Shown piece after piece: positions 24,785 through 34,584 of a DNA stretch of 49,363 bases (its first letter is position 1; each line of letters opens with the position of its first letter). The notes below the pieces were generated by a model that was not told the DNA's origin, ran no database searches, and was given only the letters and a program-made list of their open reading frames with translations. Source of the DNA: an uncultured Bacilli bacterium (GTDB lineage Bacteria; Bacillota_I; Bacilli_A; RFN20; CAG-826); the NCBI GenBank assembly GCA_934168325.1, contig CAKPNG010000008.1, positions 1 to 49,363 of the forward strand, in the 5' to 3' direction. Both the position numbers and the translations under genes were made by a program.

Positions 24785-24813
24785 AGGCTTAATACTTTAT
24801 TCGCATTAAACCT
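24785..24813 (-). terminator. terminator of tRNA-Arg
   Basis: Minus strand: AGGTTTAAT pairs with ATTAAGCCT (one G-U), 11-nt loop, followed by TTTTTTAT. It begins 13 bp after the tRNA. Confidence 0.75.
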
Positions 24814-24825
24814 ATTCATTCAATT

Positions 24826-24904
24826 TGGAGGCCCCAACGAGACTCGAACTCGTCCAAAACCAGTCTTAGGAGGACTGTGCTCTATCCATCTGAGCTATGG
24901 AGCC
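24826..24904 (-). tRNA. tRNA-Arg(CCT)
   Basis: Minus strand: acceptor GGCTCCA/TGGGGCC, D arm GCTCAGATGGATAGAGC, anticodon stem CAGTC/GACTG with loop CTCCTAA (anticodon CCT), T arm ACGAGTTCGAGTCTCGT, encoded CCA. The variable loop is seven nucleotides (GTTTTGG) rather than four or five, and the discriminator reads T. A TATAAT lies at promoter distance upstream, and a hairpin terminator follows, so it is its own unit. Confidence 0.9.
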
Positions 24905-24977
24905 TTTATAATTATTATAATCCAATTAAGAAGTAATTATAATAACAATTTTTATTTATAAAAACTGCTAAATTTAG

Positions 24978-25004
24978 ATAAAAACCTTGCAAAACTCAAT
25001 TATT
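24978..25004 (+). repeat. dispersed short repeat, copy 5 (after polC)
   Basis: GATAAAAACCTTGCAAAACT followed by CAATTA. It matches the yitT copy (39673-39701) at about 21 of 26 positions and lies 4 bp past the polC stop, on the opposite strand. Confidence 0.45.
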
Positions 25005-25007
25005 TAA

Positions 25008-28000
25008 TTAGAAATTGAAGTCAAACAAAGATAATTGAGCTGTATCACTTAAATTATCTAACGCACCTAATTTCTCTAGTTGTTCGAGATTTGTTTTTGA
25101 TACCTTTCCTCTTTTGAGTAAATCTTCTTTAGAAATAAAAGATTTTTCTTCTCTAGCTTTTACAATAGAATCACCAACTTTTTCACCTAAACCATCAAGA
25201 ACTTTAAATGGAGGAATTAAAGCATTGTTCTCTTTATCAACTATAAATTTAGTTGAATCAGATTTCTCTATATCTATGTTTTCAAATTTAAATCCTCTTT
25301 CAGTCATTTCTAAAGCAACTTGTAAAGTTTTTTCTATTTCTTCTTCTTTAACAGATAAAGCTAATTCAGGATTATTAGAAGATACACGTTGTTTATATTC
25401 CATTAATTTATCATGAATTTTTTCGCTACCACCAATCATCGATATAATGTCATATTGATCACATCTTAATGTAAAGAATGTAGCATAAAATTCTAATGGA
25501 TAATAAATTTTATAATATCCGACTCTTAAAGCCATCATAACATAAGCACAAGCATGTCCTTTAGGGAATAAATATTTAATTTTGATACAAGAATCAATAT
25601 AGTATTGTGGAACTCCATGAGCTAACATATTTTCTTTATCTTCTTTTGATAATCCCTTACCTTTTCTTACGTTTTCCATAATAATAAAGGCGTCATGAGG
25701 ATCTAAATTCATACTTATTAAATAAGTCATAATATCATCTCTACATCCAATAACCCCTCTAAGGTCAGCTATTTTTTGTTCAATTAAATCTTGTGCGTTA
25801 TTATTCCAAACATTAGTACCATGGCTTAATCCAGAAATAATTAATAAATCTCTAAATGAAGTTGGATTAGTTTCTCTTAACATTTGTCTAACAAAAGGTG
25901 TTCCAAATTCAGGAAGACCAAGAGCACCATTATCTTTTTGCAAATATTTATGTTCCAAGTTAAGAGCATCATCACTAGAAAATAAAGATATAACTTTAGG
26001 ATCATTAGGTGGTAATTGTCTACAATCAGTGTTTGTTAAATCTCCCATCATTTTTAAAGCTTGAGGATCAACGTGTCCTAACATATCTAATTTTAATACT
26101 GTGTCATGAATTGCGTGGAAATCGAAGTGAGTTGTTTGCCATGCTGCATCAGTATCTCCTGCAGGATATTGAACAGGTGTAAAATCATAAACTTCATGAT
26201 CTCTAGGAATAACAACAATACCACCAGGGTGTTGTCCTGTTGTTCTTTTAACTTCTTGACATCCATAAGCAATCGCAGCAACTCGAGCATTGCTAATACT
26301 ATTTGAATCCATATGAAGAAATTCTTCAAAATAAGCTTTTTTAACATATCCGAAAGCTGTTTTTAATTGAACAGTTGAAATAGTACCTGCTCTATAAACA
26401 TTTTTTTCACCCAATAATACTTTTGTATAATTATGGGCTGTTGCTTGATAATCTGTAGGGAAATTTAAATCAATATCTGGGACTTTTTCAGCCTTAAATC
26501 CTAAGAATGTTTGGAAAGGAATACTTTGTCCATCACTAATCATTTTTTCACCACAATGTGGGCATTTTTTCTCAGGTAAATCATAGCCACTAGTAATATC
26601 ATCGCCTTCATAAAATTCAACATGTTTACATTTTGGGCATCTATAATGTGGAGGCAATGGATTAACTTCAGTAATTCCAGCCATTGTTGCAGCAAAAGAA
26701 CTGCCAACACTTCCTCTACTACCAATAATATATCCATCTATATTAGCTTGTTGAACTAATTTGTGGGCAATATAATAAGTAACACTATATCCGTTAGATA
26801 TAATACCATGTAGCTCTTCACCTAATCGTTTTTCAATTAATGGTGGTAATGTTTCTCCATATAGCTCATGAGCTGTTTTATAACACAAATCTCTTAATAA
26901 ATTTTCACAGTTATCGATTTTAGGTGGGAAAAGACCTGGTGGAATAGGTTGAATATCTTCAACTTGATCAGCTATATAATTAGGATTTTTAATTACAAAA
27001 TTATAAATATCTTCATCATTATTTAACCATTTAAAAGCTTCTAACATTTCAGTTGTGGATAAATAATGTTGATTTGGATTTTCAAATAGTGGACCTTTTT
27101 TTCTATTATAAGGATTTAATGGGTGATCTATTGCACCAACAGCTTGAGAAGCAATAAAAACATCACGATATATTTTATCGGATGGGTTAGCATAGTGAAC
27201 ATCGCCAGTTGCACAAATTATTTTATTTTGTTTTTTTGCTTCATTTATTATATCTAATAAATAAATTTTCAATTGGTCATAAGATGGTAATTCACCCATA
27301 TTAACTAAAAAGGAATAACAATCTAGTGGTTGAATTTCTATAAAATCATAAAAATTAATGGCTTTCTGCAGGCTTTTTAATCCACGATTGGTAGAACTAT
27401 AAAAAACTTCACCATTAAAACAAGCGCTTCCTATTATTAAATTCTTTCTATATTTTTCTAAAATTGATCTAGGACAAATAGGAACGTAACCCATATTTTC
27501 TGTATGAGCATAACTAATAATTCGATATAAATCATGTAAACCTTCTAAATTTTTAGCATAGACAGTTGCATGCCATGTTCTATATCTTCTATGTTTAATT
27601 AATAAAGGTGAGATAGGTAATTTTTCAATATCTTTTAAAGTAACATCGCTATTTTTTCTAACAAAATCAGCTCTCATTGCCATAAAACATTTTGATAAAA
27701 CTTCAGCATCGTAATCAGCTCTATGAGCACTTTCAGTATCATAATTTACATCAAGTCTACGACATAAAGCACCTAAATTATGGTTTTGATTTTCAGGGAA
27801 TATATATCTAGATAAAGCAAGAGTATCGATTGCGCTCATCTCTAAACTTCCAAATCCATCCCTTTCCATTGCTTCATTAAGCATACCAAAGTCGAATTCA
27901 ATATTATGAGAGACTAAAACACATCCTTTAATAAATTCATGTATTTTATTATAAACATCCTTAAATACTGGTTGGTCTTTAACCATTTCATTAGTAATAT

Positions 28001-29420
28001 TTGTTTTTTCTTCAATTTTCTTTGGAATAGGTATAATTGGATTTATTAAAATATCTAATCTATCTGTAACAAAACCATTAACAATTTTAACAGCACCAAA
28101 TTCTGTAATACGATCATATCGAATTGATAAACCTGTTGTTTCTAAGTCGAAGCAAACAAAAGTAACATCTTTTAATTTATCATCAGTTGGATTTAAAGCA
28201 CCTATTAAATAATCTTCACTTAAATAAAGCTCACTACCATATAATATTTTAACACCAGTTTTTTTACTAGCAGCTTGAGCTTCAGGGAAAGCTTGAACAA
28301 CACCATGATCGGTTAAGCCTATCGCTTTATGTCCCATATTTTTAGCTAATTTACAATAATCAGTAATTGTTGTTACTGCATCCATTTCGCTCATTTTAGT
28401 ATGAACATGGAGTTCTACTCTTTTTTCGCCCTCATAATCATCAGTTCTTAAGGGAGTATCTGGAAGCATATCAAAATAATGAGCCATTACAAAAGGTTCT
28501 TTTTTATATTTATCAATATCAACACGTCCTTTAATTCTAATATTTTTACCAACTTTAATTTGACTTAATTTTTCAGGAGTTAAAGCGTTTGCGTTAGATA
28601 TAAAAGTAACATAAATTGCACCAGTATCATCATTAACACCTATTTTATAAAGTTTTTTACCAGTTTTTGTATCTTTTGCATCACATTCAAAAATAAAACC
28701 ATTAAAATCTATAGCCCCACTATTTGAGTCTACATAACCTAATTTAGCTTCTTTATAGTTCCCTTTAACAAAAACATTATTATGTCTTCTTTCTTCAATC
28801 ATTCTTTCATAATTAGCTTTTAACGCTTCTACTAATTCTTTTTCTTTTTGCTCTTTAAACTTATTAAAATCTTCTTCGTTATCAATATGAATTTCATTAG
28901 CGTCTTCTTCGTTAACTTCTTCATTTTTTGTATCTACATCATCAATAATTTCTTCAATTTCATCAGGTGTTTTTAATTCTTCTTTAATACCAAAATTATA
29001 ATTAATAAAATCTAGAAAGGACTTAAGATCTAATTTAATTTTATCAAAATCTTTTTCATCTTGATCATTAATAAAAGTAATTATAATATCATGATTTTCT
29101 AAATGTATATTAAATGGACATTCTTTAAATTCATGATTAAAATACCAGTCTTTGATTAGACTTATAATATCAATTTCTTCAATTTCATGTTTATATTCGA
29201 AAATTAATTTATAATCATAAGATACAATATTATTAAGACTATTAATAAATTGATTAACTAATTTAAAATTCCAAGGTGTATCTTTTTCTATATCATAGAT
29301 AAAGAAATTATCTTTATTAGGATCTTTTGTAATACTTAAAAAACGCATGTCAAAAGATTCAACATCAATAATGCCAATACTATTTAAAAACCTTTTAAAT
29401 TTTTGATCACCTTGAACCAT
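25008..29420 (-). CDS. polC: DNA polymerase III alpha subunit, PolC type
   Basis: 1470 residues, full length for PolC, the replicative polymerase of low-GC Gram-positives. Order of domains: N-terminal region, OB fold (about 220-315), PHP part 1 (ELHVHTKMSEMDAV, about 335), inserted DEDD proofreading exonuclease (VCFDLETTGLS, about 423, and HNIEFDFGML), PHP part 2. The PolC zinc ribbon (CPKC about 930, CPHC about 955) and the catalytic PDIDLNF (about 980) follow, with a C-terminal helix-hairpin-helix/tau-binding region. A Glu/Asp-rich linker lies at about 150-200. No Shine-Dalgarno sequence; the ATG is 6 bp after the rseP stop, so translation is coupled. One dispersed-repeat copy is embedded in frame. 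Confidence 0.97.
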   Translation of the reverse strand: MVQGDQKFKRFLNSIGIIDVESFDMRFLSITKDPNKDNFFIYDIEKDTPWNFKLVNQFINSLNNIVSYDYKLIFEYKHEIEEIDIISLIKDWYFNHEFKECPFNIHLENHDIIITFINDQDEKDFDKIKLDLKSFLDFINYNFGIKEELKTPDEIEEIIDDVDTKNEEVNEEDANEIHIDNEEDFNKFKEQKEKELVEALKANYERMIEERRHNNVFVKGNYKEAKLGYVDSNSGAIDFNGFIFECDAKDTKTGKKLYKIGVNDDTGAIYVTFISNANALTPEKLSQIKVGKNIRIKGRVDIDKYKKEPFVMAHYFDMLPDTPLRTDDYEGEKRVELHVHTKMSEMDAVTTITDYCKLAKNMGHKAIGLTDHGVVQAFPEAQAASKKTGVKILYGSELYLSEDYLIGALNPTDDKLKDVTFVCFDLETTGLSIRYDRITEFGAVKIVNGFVTDRLDILINPIIPIPKKIEEKTNITNEMVKDQPVFKDVYNKIHEFIKGCVLVSHNIEFDFGMLNEAMERDGFGSLEMSAIDTLALSRYIFPENQNHNLGALCRRLDVNYDTESAHRADYDAEVLSKCFMAMRADFVRKNSDVTLKDIEKLPISPLLIKHRRYRTWHATVYAKNLEGLHDLYRIISYAHTENMGYVPICPRSILEKYRKNLIIGSACFNGEVFYSSTNRGLKSLQKAINFYDFIEIQPLDCYSFLVNMGELPSYDQLKIYLLDIINEAKKQNKIICATGDVHYANPSDKIYRDVFIASQAVGAIDHPLNPYNRKKGPLFENPNQHYLSTTEMLEAFKWLNNDEDIYNFVIKNPNYIADQVEDIQPIPPGLFPPKIDNCENLLRDLCYKTAHELYGETLPPLIEKRLGEELHGIISNGYSVTYYIAHKLVQQANIDGYIIGSRGSVGSSFAATMAGITEVNPLPPHYRCPKCKHVEFYEGDDITSGYDLPEKKCPHCGEKMISDGQSIPFQTFLGFKAEKVPDIDLNFPTDYQATAHNYTKVLLGEKNVYRAGTISTVQLKTAFGYVKKAYFEEFLHMDSNSISNARVAAIAYGCQEVKRTTGQHPGGIVVIPRDHEVYDFTPVQYPAGDTDAAWQTTHFDFHAIHDTVLKLDMLGHVDPQALKMMGDLTNTDCRQLPPNDPKVISLFSSDDALNLEHKYLQKDNGALGLPEFGTPFVRQMLRETNPTSFRDLLIISGLSHGTNVWNNNAQDLIEQKIADLRGVIGCRDDIMTYLISMNLDPHDAFIIMENVRKGKGLSKEDKENMLAHGVPQYYIDSCIKIKYLFPKGHACAYVMMALRVGYYKIYYPLEFYATFFTLRCDQYDIISMIGGSEKIHDKLMEYKQRVSSNNPELALSVKEEEIEKTLQVALEMTERGFKFENIDIEKSDSTKFIVDKENNALIPPFKVLDGLGEKVGDSIVKAREEKSFISKEDLLKRGKVSKTNLEQLEKLGALDNLSDTAQLSLFDFNF
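27348..27383 (-). repeat. dispersed short repeat, copy 6 (inside polC)
   Basis: On the coding strand it reads ATTAAAAAGCCTGCAGAAAG and continues CCATTAATTTTTATGA. It encodes SLQKAINFYD with CTG, CAG and GCC codons, rare in this AT-rich window. It matches copy 1 (3041-3076) at 31/36 and shares 18 consecutive bases (CCTGCAGAAAGCCATTAA) with the yitT copy. Confidence 0.6.
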
Positions 29421-29426
29421 TTTAAA

Positions 29427-31046
29427 TTAAACAATCCTTATAATATCCATTGCAAATACAGCAATCATTAAAGCAAATAATAAGGCTAATCCAATATAAG
29501 AAACAATATTTTTAACTTTTTCAGGTAAACCCCATTCTTTAAATGGCTTAGTATCTTCTAATTTATTTTCTTTAATAAATTTTTCACATTCATCTTCTTT
29601 ATTTTTAATTCCGGTAAAATCAATATACTTTGGATCTAATTCGCTATTATCACCACTAAAAGTATTATCAAGTAAACATGTTTCATAAGAAACTTTATAT
29701 TTATTTTCGAAATCAGTTTTTAAAATACCTAAATCATTTTCATTAATTTCATAGGCTTTTAGAAGACTTTTTGAAATTTTTGGGTTCTTTTTGTAATAGA
29801 ATATTCTTTTAATTGTATTAGTTGCTCCTTCAATAATAGTAACCAACATATGCCATCCATCAAGTCCAGGGAATGGCAATAAATTAAATAAGGCTAAATT
29901 AACACTAATGATTCCCCATGTTTGTAAATAGGCATTGAAAGGATTATTTTCTAATATGGTCGTTGTTTGAGTAAATATAGAAATAGGGCCTCCAAGTTGA
30001 TCCCAACCTTTACCAACAAATAAATTTCCTAAAGCTTTACTTATTAATTTAGTTGAAGTTATCCAATTATCGCCAGCAATTTTAAATGCTTGTCCTTTTG
30101 CCCAGAATTTAATATAACTTACACCAAATCCAAAGCTATCAATAACGCCTTCTTTTTTAGATGAAATATTAACTTTAGCATTTATTATTTCATTATTTTT
30201 ATTTTTAAATGAAAAAGTAACATCATCAAAACTTTCATCTTTTAATATTCTATATGAAACAGGTGTCCCATTATTTAAAACAGGTAGATAATCATTAACT
30301 TCTTTAATAACTTGTTCACTAGTTTCTTTATTAGTTTCATATAAATATCCATTAACTAAACTAGCTTCATAAATTGTCATAAGTGATGCATAATCATCTA
30401 AATCATATATACCAGCATTTGCAGTATTTAATGAAAATACATAATATTTATTAGTGCTAGCATTATGATGAACACCTGGTTTAAAATTTGTGTCATCATA
30501 ATATCCTAATAAATTAAAGCCAACTTTTTTATCTAAAGAAAAAGTACCAACCGCTAAATAATCATCATTTTCAATAACTTTACCAGTATCTAAAATAGTA
30601 ATTTTTTGAGCAAATGTTTCTTCGTTTCTAATTTGAATTTGATTTATGTATGAAGTCTTATATTGTGGAAAACAACTAGCACATATAAAGAATATTATAT
30701 AAGCTAAAATGAAATTCATTACGATACCAGCGCTCATAATAATAAAGCGTTTCCATCTAGCTATTCCTTCTAAACTTCTACTTCTAGGAATTTTTACACC
30801 TTCAGGAAGTTCAGTGCCTTCGCCATACATCGAAACATAACCACCTAATGGTAAAACACCTATTTTAAAAGCAGTTTCATGTCCTTTTCTTTTGATATTT
30901 ACTATTTTAGGACCAAATCCTATTGAAAAATCACTACAATAAACTTTGAAGCTTTTTGCAGCAATTAAGTGACCTAATTCGTGAATTGTAACTAAAACAC
31001 CTAAGGCTATTATAAATAGTAATAGAGATAATATTTTAGAACCCAT
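29427..31046 (-). CDS. rseP: site-2 intramembrane zinc metalloprotease RseP
   Basis: 539 residues. The metalloprotease motif HELGH lies at about residue 22, in the first membrane span. A short beta segment (VSMYGEGTELPEG), a second span (GIVMNFILAYIIFF), a PDZ-containing exterior, then the third catalytic segment LLPFPGLDGWH near 393 (the LDG motif) and a last span near 515 follow. It cleaves membrane-bound regulatory proteins and leftover signal peptides. The protein is longer than the usual 340-450 residues because of an enlarged exterior (about 150-310) and an extra soluble insert (about 410-500). Its ATG follows the dxr TAA directly, with GGAGT inside the dxr end as ribosome-binding site. 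Confidence 0.93.
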   Translation of the reverse strand: MGSKILSLLLFIIALGVLVTIHELGHLIAAKSFKVYCSDFSIGFGPKIVNIKRKGHETAFKIGVLPLGGYVSMYGEGTELPEGVKIPRSRSLEGIARWKRFIIMSAGIVMNFILAYIIFFICASCFPQYKTSYINQIQIRNEETFAQKITILDTGKVIENDDYLAVGTFSLDKKVGFNLLGYYDDTNFKPGVHHNASTNKYYVFSLNTANAGIYDLDDYASLMTIYEASLVNGYLYETNKETSEQVIKEVNDYLPVLNNGTPVSYRILKDESFDDVTFSFKNKNNEIINAKVNISSKKEGVIDSFGFGVSYIKFWAKGQAFKIAGDNWITSTKLISKALGNLFVGKGWDQLGGPISIFTQTTTILENNPFNAYLQTWGIISVNLALFNLLPFPGLDGWHMLVTIIEGATNTIKRIFYYKKNPKISKSLLKAYEINENDLGILKTDFENKYKVSYETCLLDNTFSGDNSELDPKYIDFTGIKNKEDECEKFIKENKLEDTKPFKEWGLPEKVKNIVSYIGLALLFALMIAVFAMDIIRIV

Positions 31047-32204
31047 TTATTTACTCCTTTGTATATATTTCAAAATTCTTTTTTTAGTATATTTTATAGT
31101 AAGAATTAAAGATAAATAATTACCACACTTACTAAATTTTACACTAGACATAATTTTATCAATATTTTCTAATAGTTCAACATAAGTGATTCTTTTATTT
31201 ATAAAAGAATTCACTAATGTATCATTAATAGTACATAAAATAGCACCACTATTGCCTTTATGATCGATTACAAATTTTGCATATTTCATTAAATCAAATC
31301 TATTATAATCAAAAGGTAATAAATTAAATTGCTCTAATGATTTAACTTTATAAATATCATCTTGATTTTCATTAACATTGCAAGAATTCATATTTAAAGC
31401 AAAATTAATCGAAGATATCATAGAAGGATTTGAATTATTTACGATATAATCATTATTTTTTAATTTTATAAATCCATGAGTATGACTAATTCTATCAATC
31501 ATAACATTAATTTTCTCATAAGGATAATTAAATAAATAATGGGCCTCAATAACTTCAAAGACTTTATTCATCATAGTTGCACTATCTATAGTAATTTTTT
31601 TACCCATCGACCAATTAGGATGTTTTAAAGCATCTTCTAACTTAACATTTTTTAGTTCTTCTTTAGTTAAATTAAAAAAAGGACCACCACTAGCAGTAAT
31701 AGTTATTGAATCAACTTCGTTAGTATCACTAAATAATAAACATTTAGAAATTGCGCTATGTTCACTATCAATAGGAATTATTCTTCCTTTATGTTTAGAA
31801 ACTAGTTTTTTTAATAAAGATCCTCCTATAACAAGAGATTCTTTATTTGCTAATAATAAAATTCTATTTCTTTTTAAAGTAACTATACTAGGCTTTAATC
31901 CAATATAACTTACTAAAGCGTTTACTACTGCTGATCTTTTATCAGCGTTAACAAGTTTAACTAAGCCTTTATTACCATAGAAAAATTTAATATTAAGATA
32001 TTTCTTTTTATAGCTTAAATAATCTTTTTTGTTTTTAACACAAATATATTTAATTTTATTAAATTTTTCTAAAATAGAATCTATTAAAAATGCCTTATTT
32101 CCAACTGAAAATCCTACTAAAGTCCACTTATTTTTAAAATTTTCTAAGCATGAAAGTGTTTGAGTACCAATGGAGCCACTTGCTCCTAATAATATTAAAT
32201 TCAT
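31047..32204 (-). CDS. dxr: 1-deoxy-D-xylulose 5-phosphate reductoisomerase
   Basis: 385 residues, full length. NADPH-binding GASGSIGTQTL at the N-terminus, LLANKESLVIGG, the substrate/metal segment IDSEHSAI, ITASGGPF, and HPNWSMGKKITIDSATMMNK are all in place. It makes MEP in the non-mevalonate isoprenoid pathway, the source of C55 lipid carriers and quinone side chains. Its start has no Shine-Dalgarno sequence and is 1 bp after the cdsA stop, so it depends on coupling. The other MEP-pathway genes and uppS are not in this window. Confidence 0.96.
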   Translation of the reverse strand: MNLILLGASGSIGTQTLSCLENFKNKWTLVGFSVGNKAFLIDSILEKFNKIKYICVKNKKDYLSYKKKYLNIKFFYGNKGLVKLVNADKRSAVVNALVSYIGLKPSIVTLKRNRILLLANKESLVIGGSLLKKLVSKHKGRIIPIDSEHSAISKCLLFSDTNEVDSITITASGGPFFNLTKEELKNVKLEDALKHPNWSMGKKITIDSATMMNKVFEVIEAHYLFNYPYEKINVMIDRISHTHGFIKLKNNDYIVNNSNPSMISSINFALNMNSCNVNENQDDIYKVKSLEQFNLLPFDYNRFDLMKYAKFVIDHKGNSGAILCTINDTLVNSFINKRITYVELLENIDKIMSSVKFSKCGNYLSLILTIKYTKKRILKYIQRSK

Positions 32205-32205
32205 T

Positions 32206-33207
32206 TTATAAACTTAAAGTCATTAAGTGAATTATGCAAGAAATAACAATACTTGATATTAATATAGAATCTAATCTATCTAAAGCTCCACCATGACTTT
32301 TTAAAATAGTTCCAAAATCTTTAACATTATAATGTCTTTTTATCGAACTAAAAACTAAATCACCTAATGTAGCTACTAAAGGCATTATAAAACTTAAAAT
32401 AACGATATTATAAGTTTTAGATAAAGTTAAACAACTAACGATAGGATAATCAAAATATGCTAATAAGAAAGCAAATAAGAATGAAAAAATAAACGATAAT
32501 ACGATTCCACCAATAAATCCTTCCCAGGTCTTTTTAGGAGAAATATTAGGACACATTTTATGTTTTCCAAATAGAACACCTGTAAAATAGGCAAATATAT
32601 CATTAAAGCAAACACCAATTAATAAATATAAAAGTAAGCAAAGTGATGTTCCAAATCTAACTGATAATCCAATTTCAGAAGTAGCATTACCTTTTATAAA
32701 ATCATTAATAGGTACATATCGTAAAAATAATAAAGAACTAAAACCTAAAATTAAGATAACATCAAAGCAAATAAAATATAAAGCGTCAGTAATACTAAAT
32801 TTTTTATCTAATATAGTAAGAATTAAATAAGGTAATATTATCAAAGTACCTATCGATAAAGAAATCTCAACATGAGAAAAACCATTTATCAAATTATATA
32901 AACTTTGACCAGAATTATAATTATTACTTACTAACAGCAATAATAAAGATCCAAAAATTACAAAATACGTGACAATATAAACCCATATATCATACTTTTT
33001 TGTTTCATTTTGTGGAGCTTTAATTATTTCATAAGTAGAAACTCCGCATATAAACAAAATCAAAGCAAAGAAGAAATAATCTCCTAATATGAACAAAGGT
33101 ACAAGTGTTATAAACATTATAACCCCAACCAAAACACGAGATTTCATCGATTTTTTAGCATCATTTGAAAGCTCGTTATGATGTATAAGTTCTTTATGTT
33201 CTTCCAT
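32206..33207 (-). CDS. cdsA: phosphatidate cytidylyltransferase (CDP-diglyceride synthase)
   Basis: 333 residues with about eight hydrophobic spans. The CDS signature near the C-terminus is complete (KRHYNVKDFGTILKSHGGAL with the DRLDS following), and SPKKTWEGFIGG precedes it. It makes CDP-diacylglycerol from phosphatidate and CTP for phospholipid synthesis in the membrane. About 40 hydrophilic residues precede the first span. Its ATG shares a base with the frr stop (TAATG), indicating coupled translation. In most Bacillota uppS sits between frr and cdsA; here there is no room for it. Confidence 0.95.
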   Translation of the reverse strand: MEEHKELIHHNELSNDAKKSMKSRVLVGVIMFITLVPLFILGDYFFFALILFICGVSTYEIIKAPQNETKKYDIWVYIVTYFVIFGSLLLLLVSNNYNSGQSLYNLINGFSHVEISLSIGTLIILPYLILTILDKKFSITDALYFICFDVILILGFSSLLFLRYVPINDFIKGNATSEIGLSVRFGTSLCLLLYLLIGVCFNDIFAYFTGVLFGKHKMCPNISPKKTWEGFIGGIVLSFIFSFLFAFLLAYFDYPIVSCLTLSKTYNIVILSFIMPLVATLGDLVFSSIKRHYNVKDFGTILKSHGGALDRLDSILISSIVISCIIHLMTLSL

Positions 33208-33752
33208 TAAATAGCCATTATTTCACTTTCTTTTTCTTTATAAACTTTATCTACTTCTACTATAGATTCATCAGTTACTTTTTGAATATCAGCTTCAGCT
33301 CTTTTTCTAGTATCTTCAGTATAAGTATCATCTTTTTTAAGTTTATCCATCATATCGCGGCGAACATTTCTAATAGCAACTTTATATTCTTCACAATAAG
33401 ATTTACATTTTTTAACAAGTTCTTTTCTTCTATCTTCAGTTAAAGCCGGAATAATTAATCTAATTTTATTTCCATCAATAACTGGATTAATACCTATATC
33501 ACTAGCGTTAATTGCTGTAACAATTGATTTAACATCGTTGCGATCATATGGCTCAATAACTAATTGTCTTGGTTCAGGAACCTTAATTGCAGCAATTTGA
33601 GTAACTGGCATTTTATCACCGTAATAATCGCATTCTAAATTATTAAGTAAAGCTGGTGATGCTCTTCCAGTTCTTAATGAACTTAAATTTTCACGTAAAG
33701 AGTTAATACTCTTGTTCATTTCTTCTTTAGCTAATAAAGCGTAATCATCCAT
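33207..33752 (-). CDS. frr: ribosome recycling factor
   Basis: 181 residues, close to the universal ~185. Conserved LRTGRASPALL near residue 28, the VPEPRQLVIEPYDR stretch in the beta domain, and the C-terminal three-helix bundle LVKKCKSYCEEYKVAIRNVR are evident. With EF-G it splits the post-termination ribosome. It begins 2 bp after the pyrH stop; the pairing pyrH-frr is nearly universal in bacteria. Confidence 0.97.
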   Translation of the reverse strand: MDDYALLAKEEMNKSINSLRENLSSLRTGRASPALLNNLECDYYGDKMPVTQIAAIKVPEPRQLVIEPYDRNDVKSIVTAINASDIGINPVIDGNKIRLIIPALTEDRRKELVKKCKSYCEEYKVAIRNVRRDMMDKLKKDDTYTEDTRKRAEADIQKVTDESIVEVDKVYKEKESEIMAI

Positions 33753-33754
33753 AA

Positions 33755-34471
33755 TTATTCCTCCGTAATGGTACTACCTATATTTTCACCCTCAATGACT
33801 TTCATAAAATTATTAATATCATCCATTGAGAATATTCTAACTTCTTTATGTTTTCCAATTAACATTGTAATTGAAGTTTGATCCATAACATTTAAATTTT
33901 TCTCTATTATATCGTGATAAGTAAGATGTTTTAAGAATTTAGCATCTTTATTAATTCTTGGATCACTATCATAAACTCCATCAACACCATTTTTTGCCAT
34001 TAATATAGCATCAGCATTAATTTCAAGAGCTCGTAATGAAGCACATGTATCAGTTGTAAAATATGGATTACCAGTTCCACCTGCAAATAAAACGACTTTA
34101 TTACATTCTAAATGAGCAATAGCTCTTTTATAAATATATGGTTCAGCAATTTTATTAACATCAATTGCTGACATAACTCTAGTAGTAACTCCAATCTTTT
34201 CAAGTGCACTACTTAAAGCTGTACAATTTATAATGGTTCCAAGCATACCCATGTAATCGCCATTAGTTTGATCGATTCCAATTTTACTAGCAATTTTACC
34301 TCTAAAAATATTTCCAGCACCAATTACAATACCAATTTGTACACCAGCATCATGCATTTGTTTTACTGCTAGTGCAATATTTTTTAATTTTTCGTTATCT
34401 AAAATAGTGCCATCTTTTTTATCTGCTAAAGCTTCACCACTTAGTTTTAAAATAATTCTTTTATATTTCAT
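33755..34471 (-). CDS. pyrH: UMP kinase
   Basis: 238 residues. The amino-acid-kinase fold starts RIILKLSGEALADKK, then GIVIGAGNIFRG with the phosphate loop, and GGTGNPYFTTDTCASLRA, both diagnostic for bacterial PyrH. It makes UDP from UMP, is hexameric, and is usually activated by GTP. GAGGAAAG precedes the ATG, and a strong extended -10 promoter lies just upstream, so this is the first gene of the pyrH-frr-cdsA-dxr-rseP-polC operon. The usual upstream rpsB-tsf genes are not here. Confidence 0.97.
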   Translation of the reverse strand: MKYKRIILKLSGEALADKKDGTILDNEKLKNIALAVKQMHDAGVQIGIVIGAGNIFRGKIASKIGIDQTNGDYMGMLGTIINCTALSSALEKIGVTTRVMSAIDVNKIAEPYIYKRAIAHLECNKVVLFAGGTGNPYFTTDTCASLRALEINADAILMAKNGVDGVYDSDPRINKDAKFLKHLTYHDIIEKNLNVMDQTSITMLIGKHKEVRIFSMDDINNFMKVIEGENIGSTITEE

Positions 34472-34488
34472 TTTCTTTCCTCTAAAAA

Positions 34489-34497
34489 ATTATACCA
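34489..34497 (-). promoter_or_regulatory. extended -10 promoter of the pyrH-polC operon
   Basis: Minus strand TGGTATAAT (34497-34489), a perfect TATAAT with the TGN extension, 18 bp before the ATG with a GAGGAAAG ribosome-binding site between. The -35 is weak (TTAAAG at 17 bp). Confidence 0.6.
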
Positions 34498-34584
34498 TAG
34501 ATGCAATTGTTCTTTAACTTTTATTTTAAAAATAAAAATTCACTAATAATTTAAATTTTTAACTAAGTTTTAGGTGTTTTTTAA

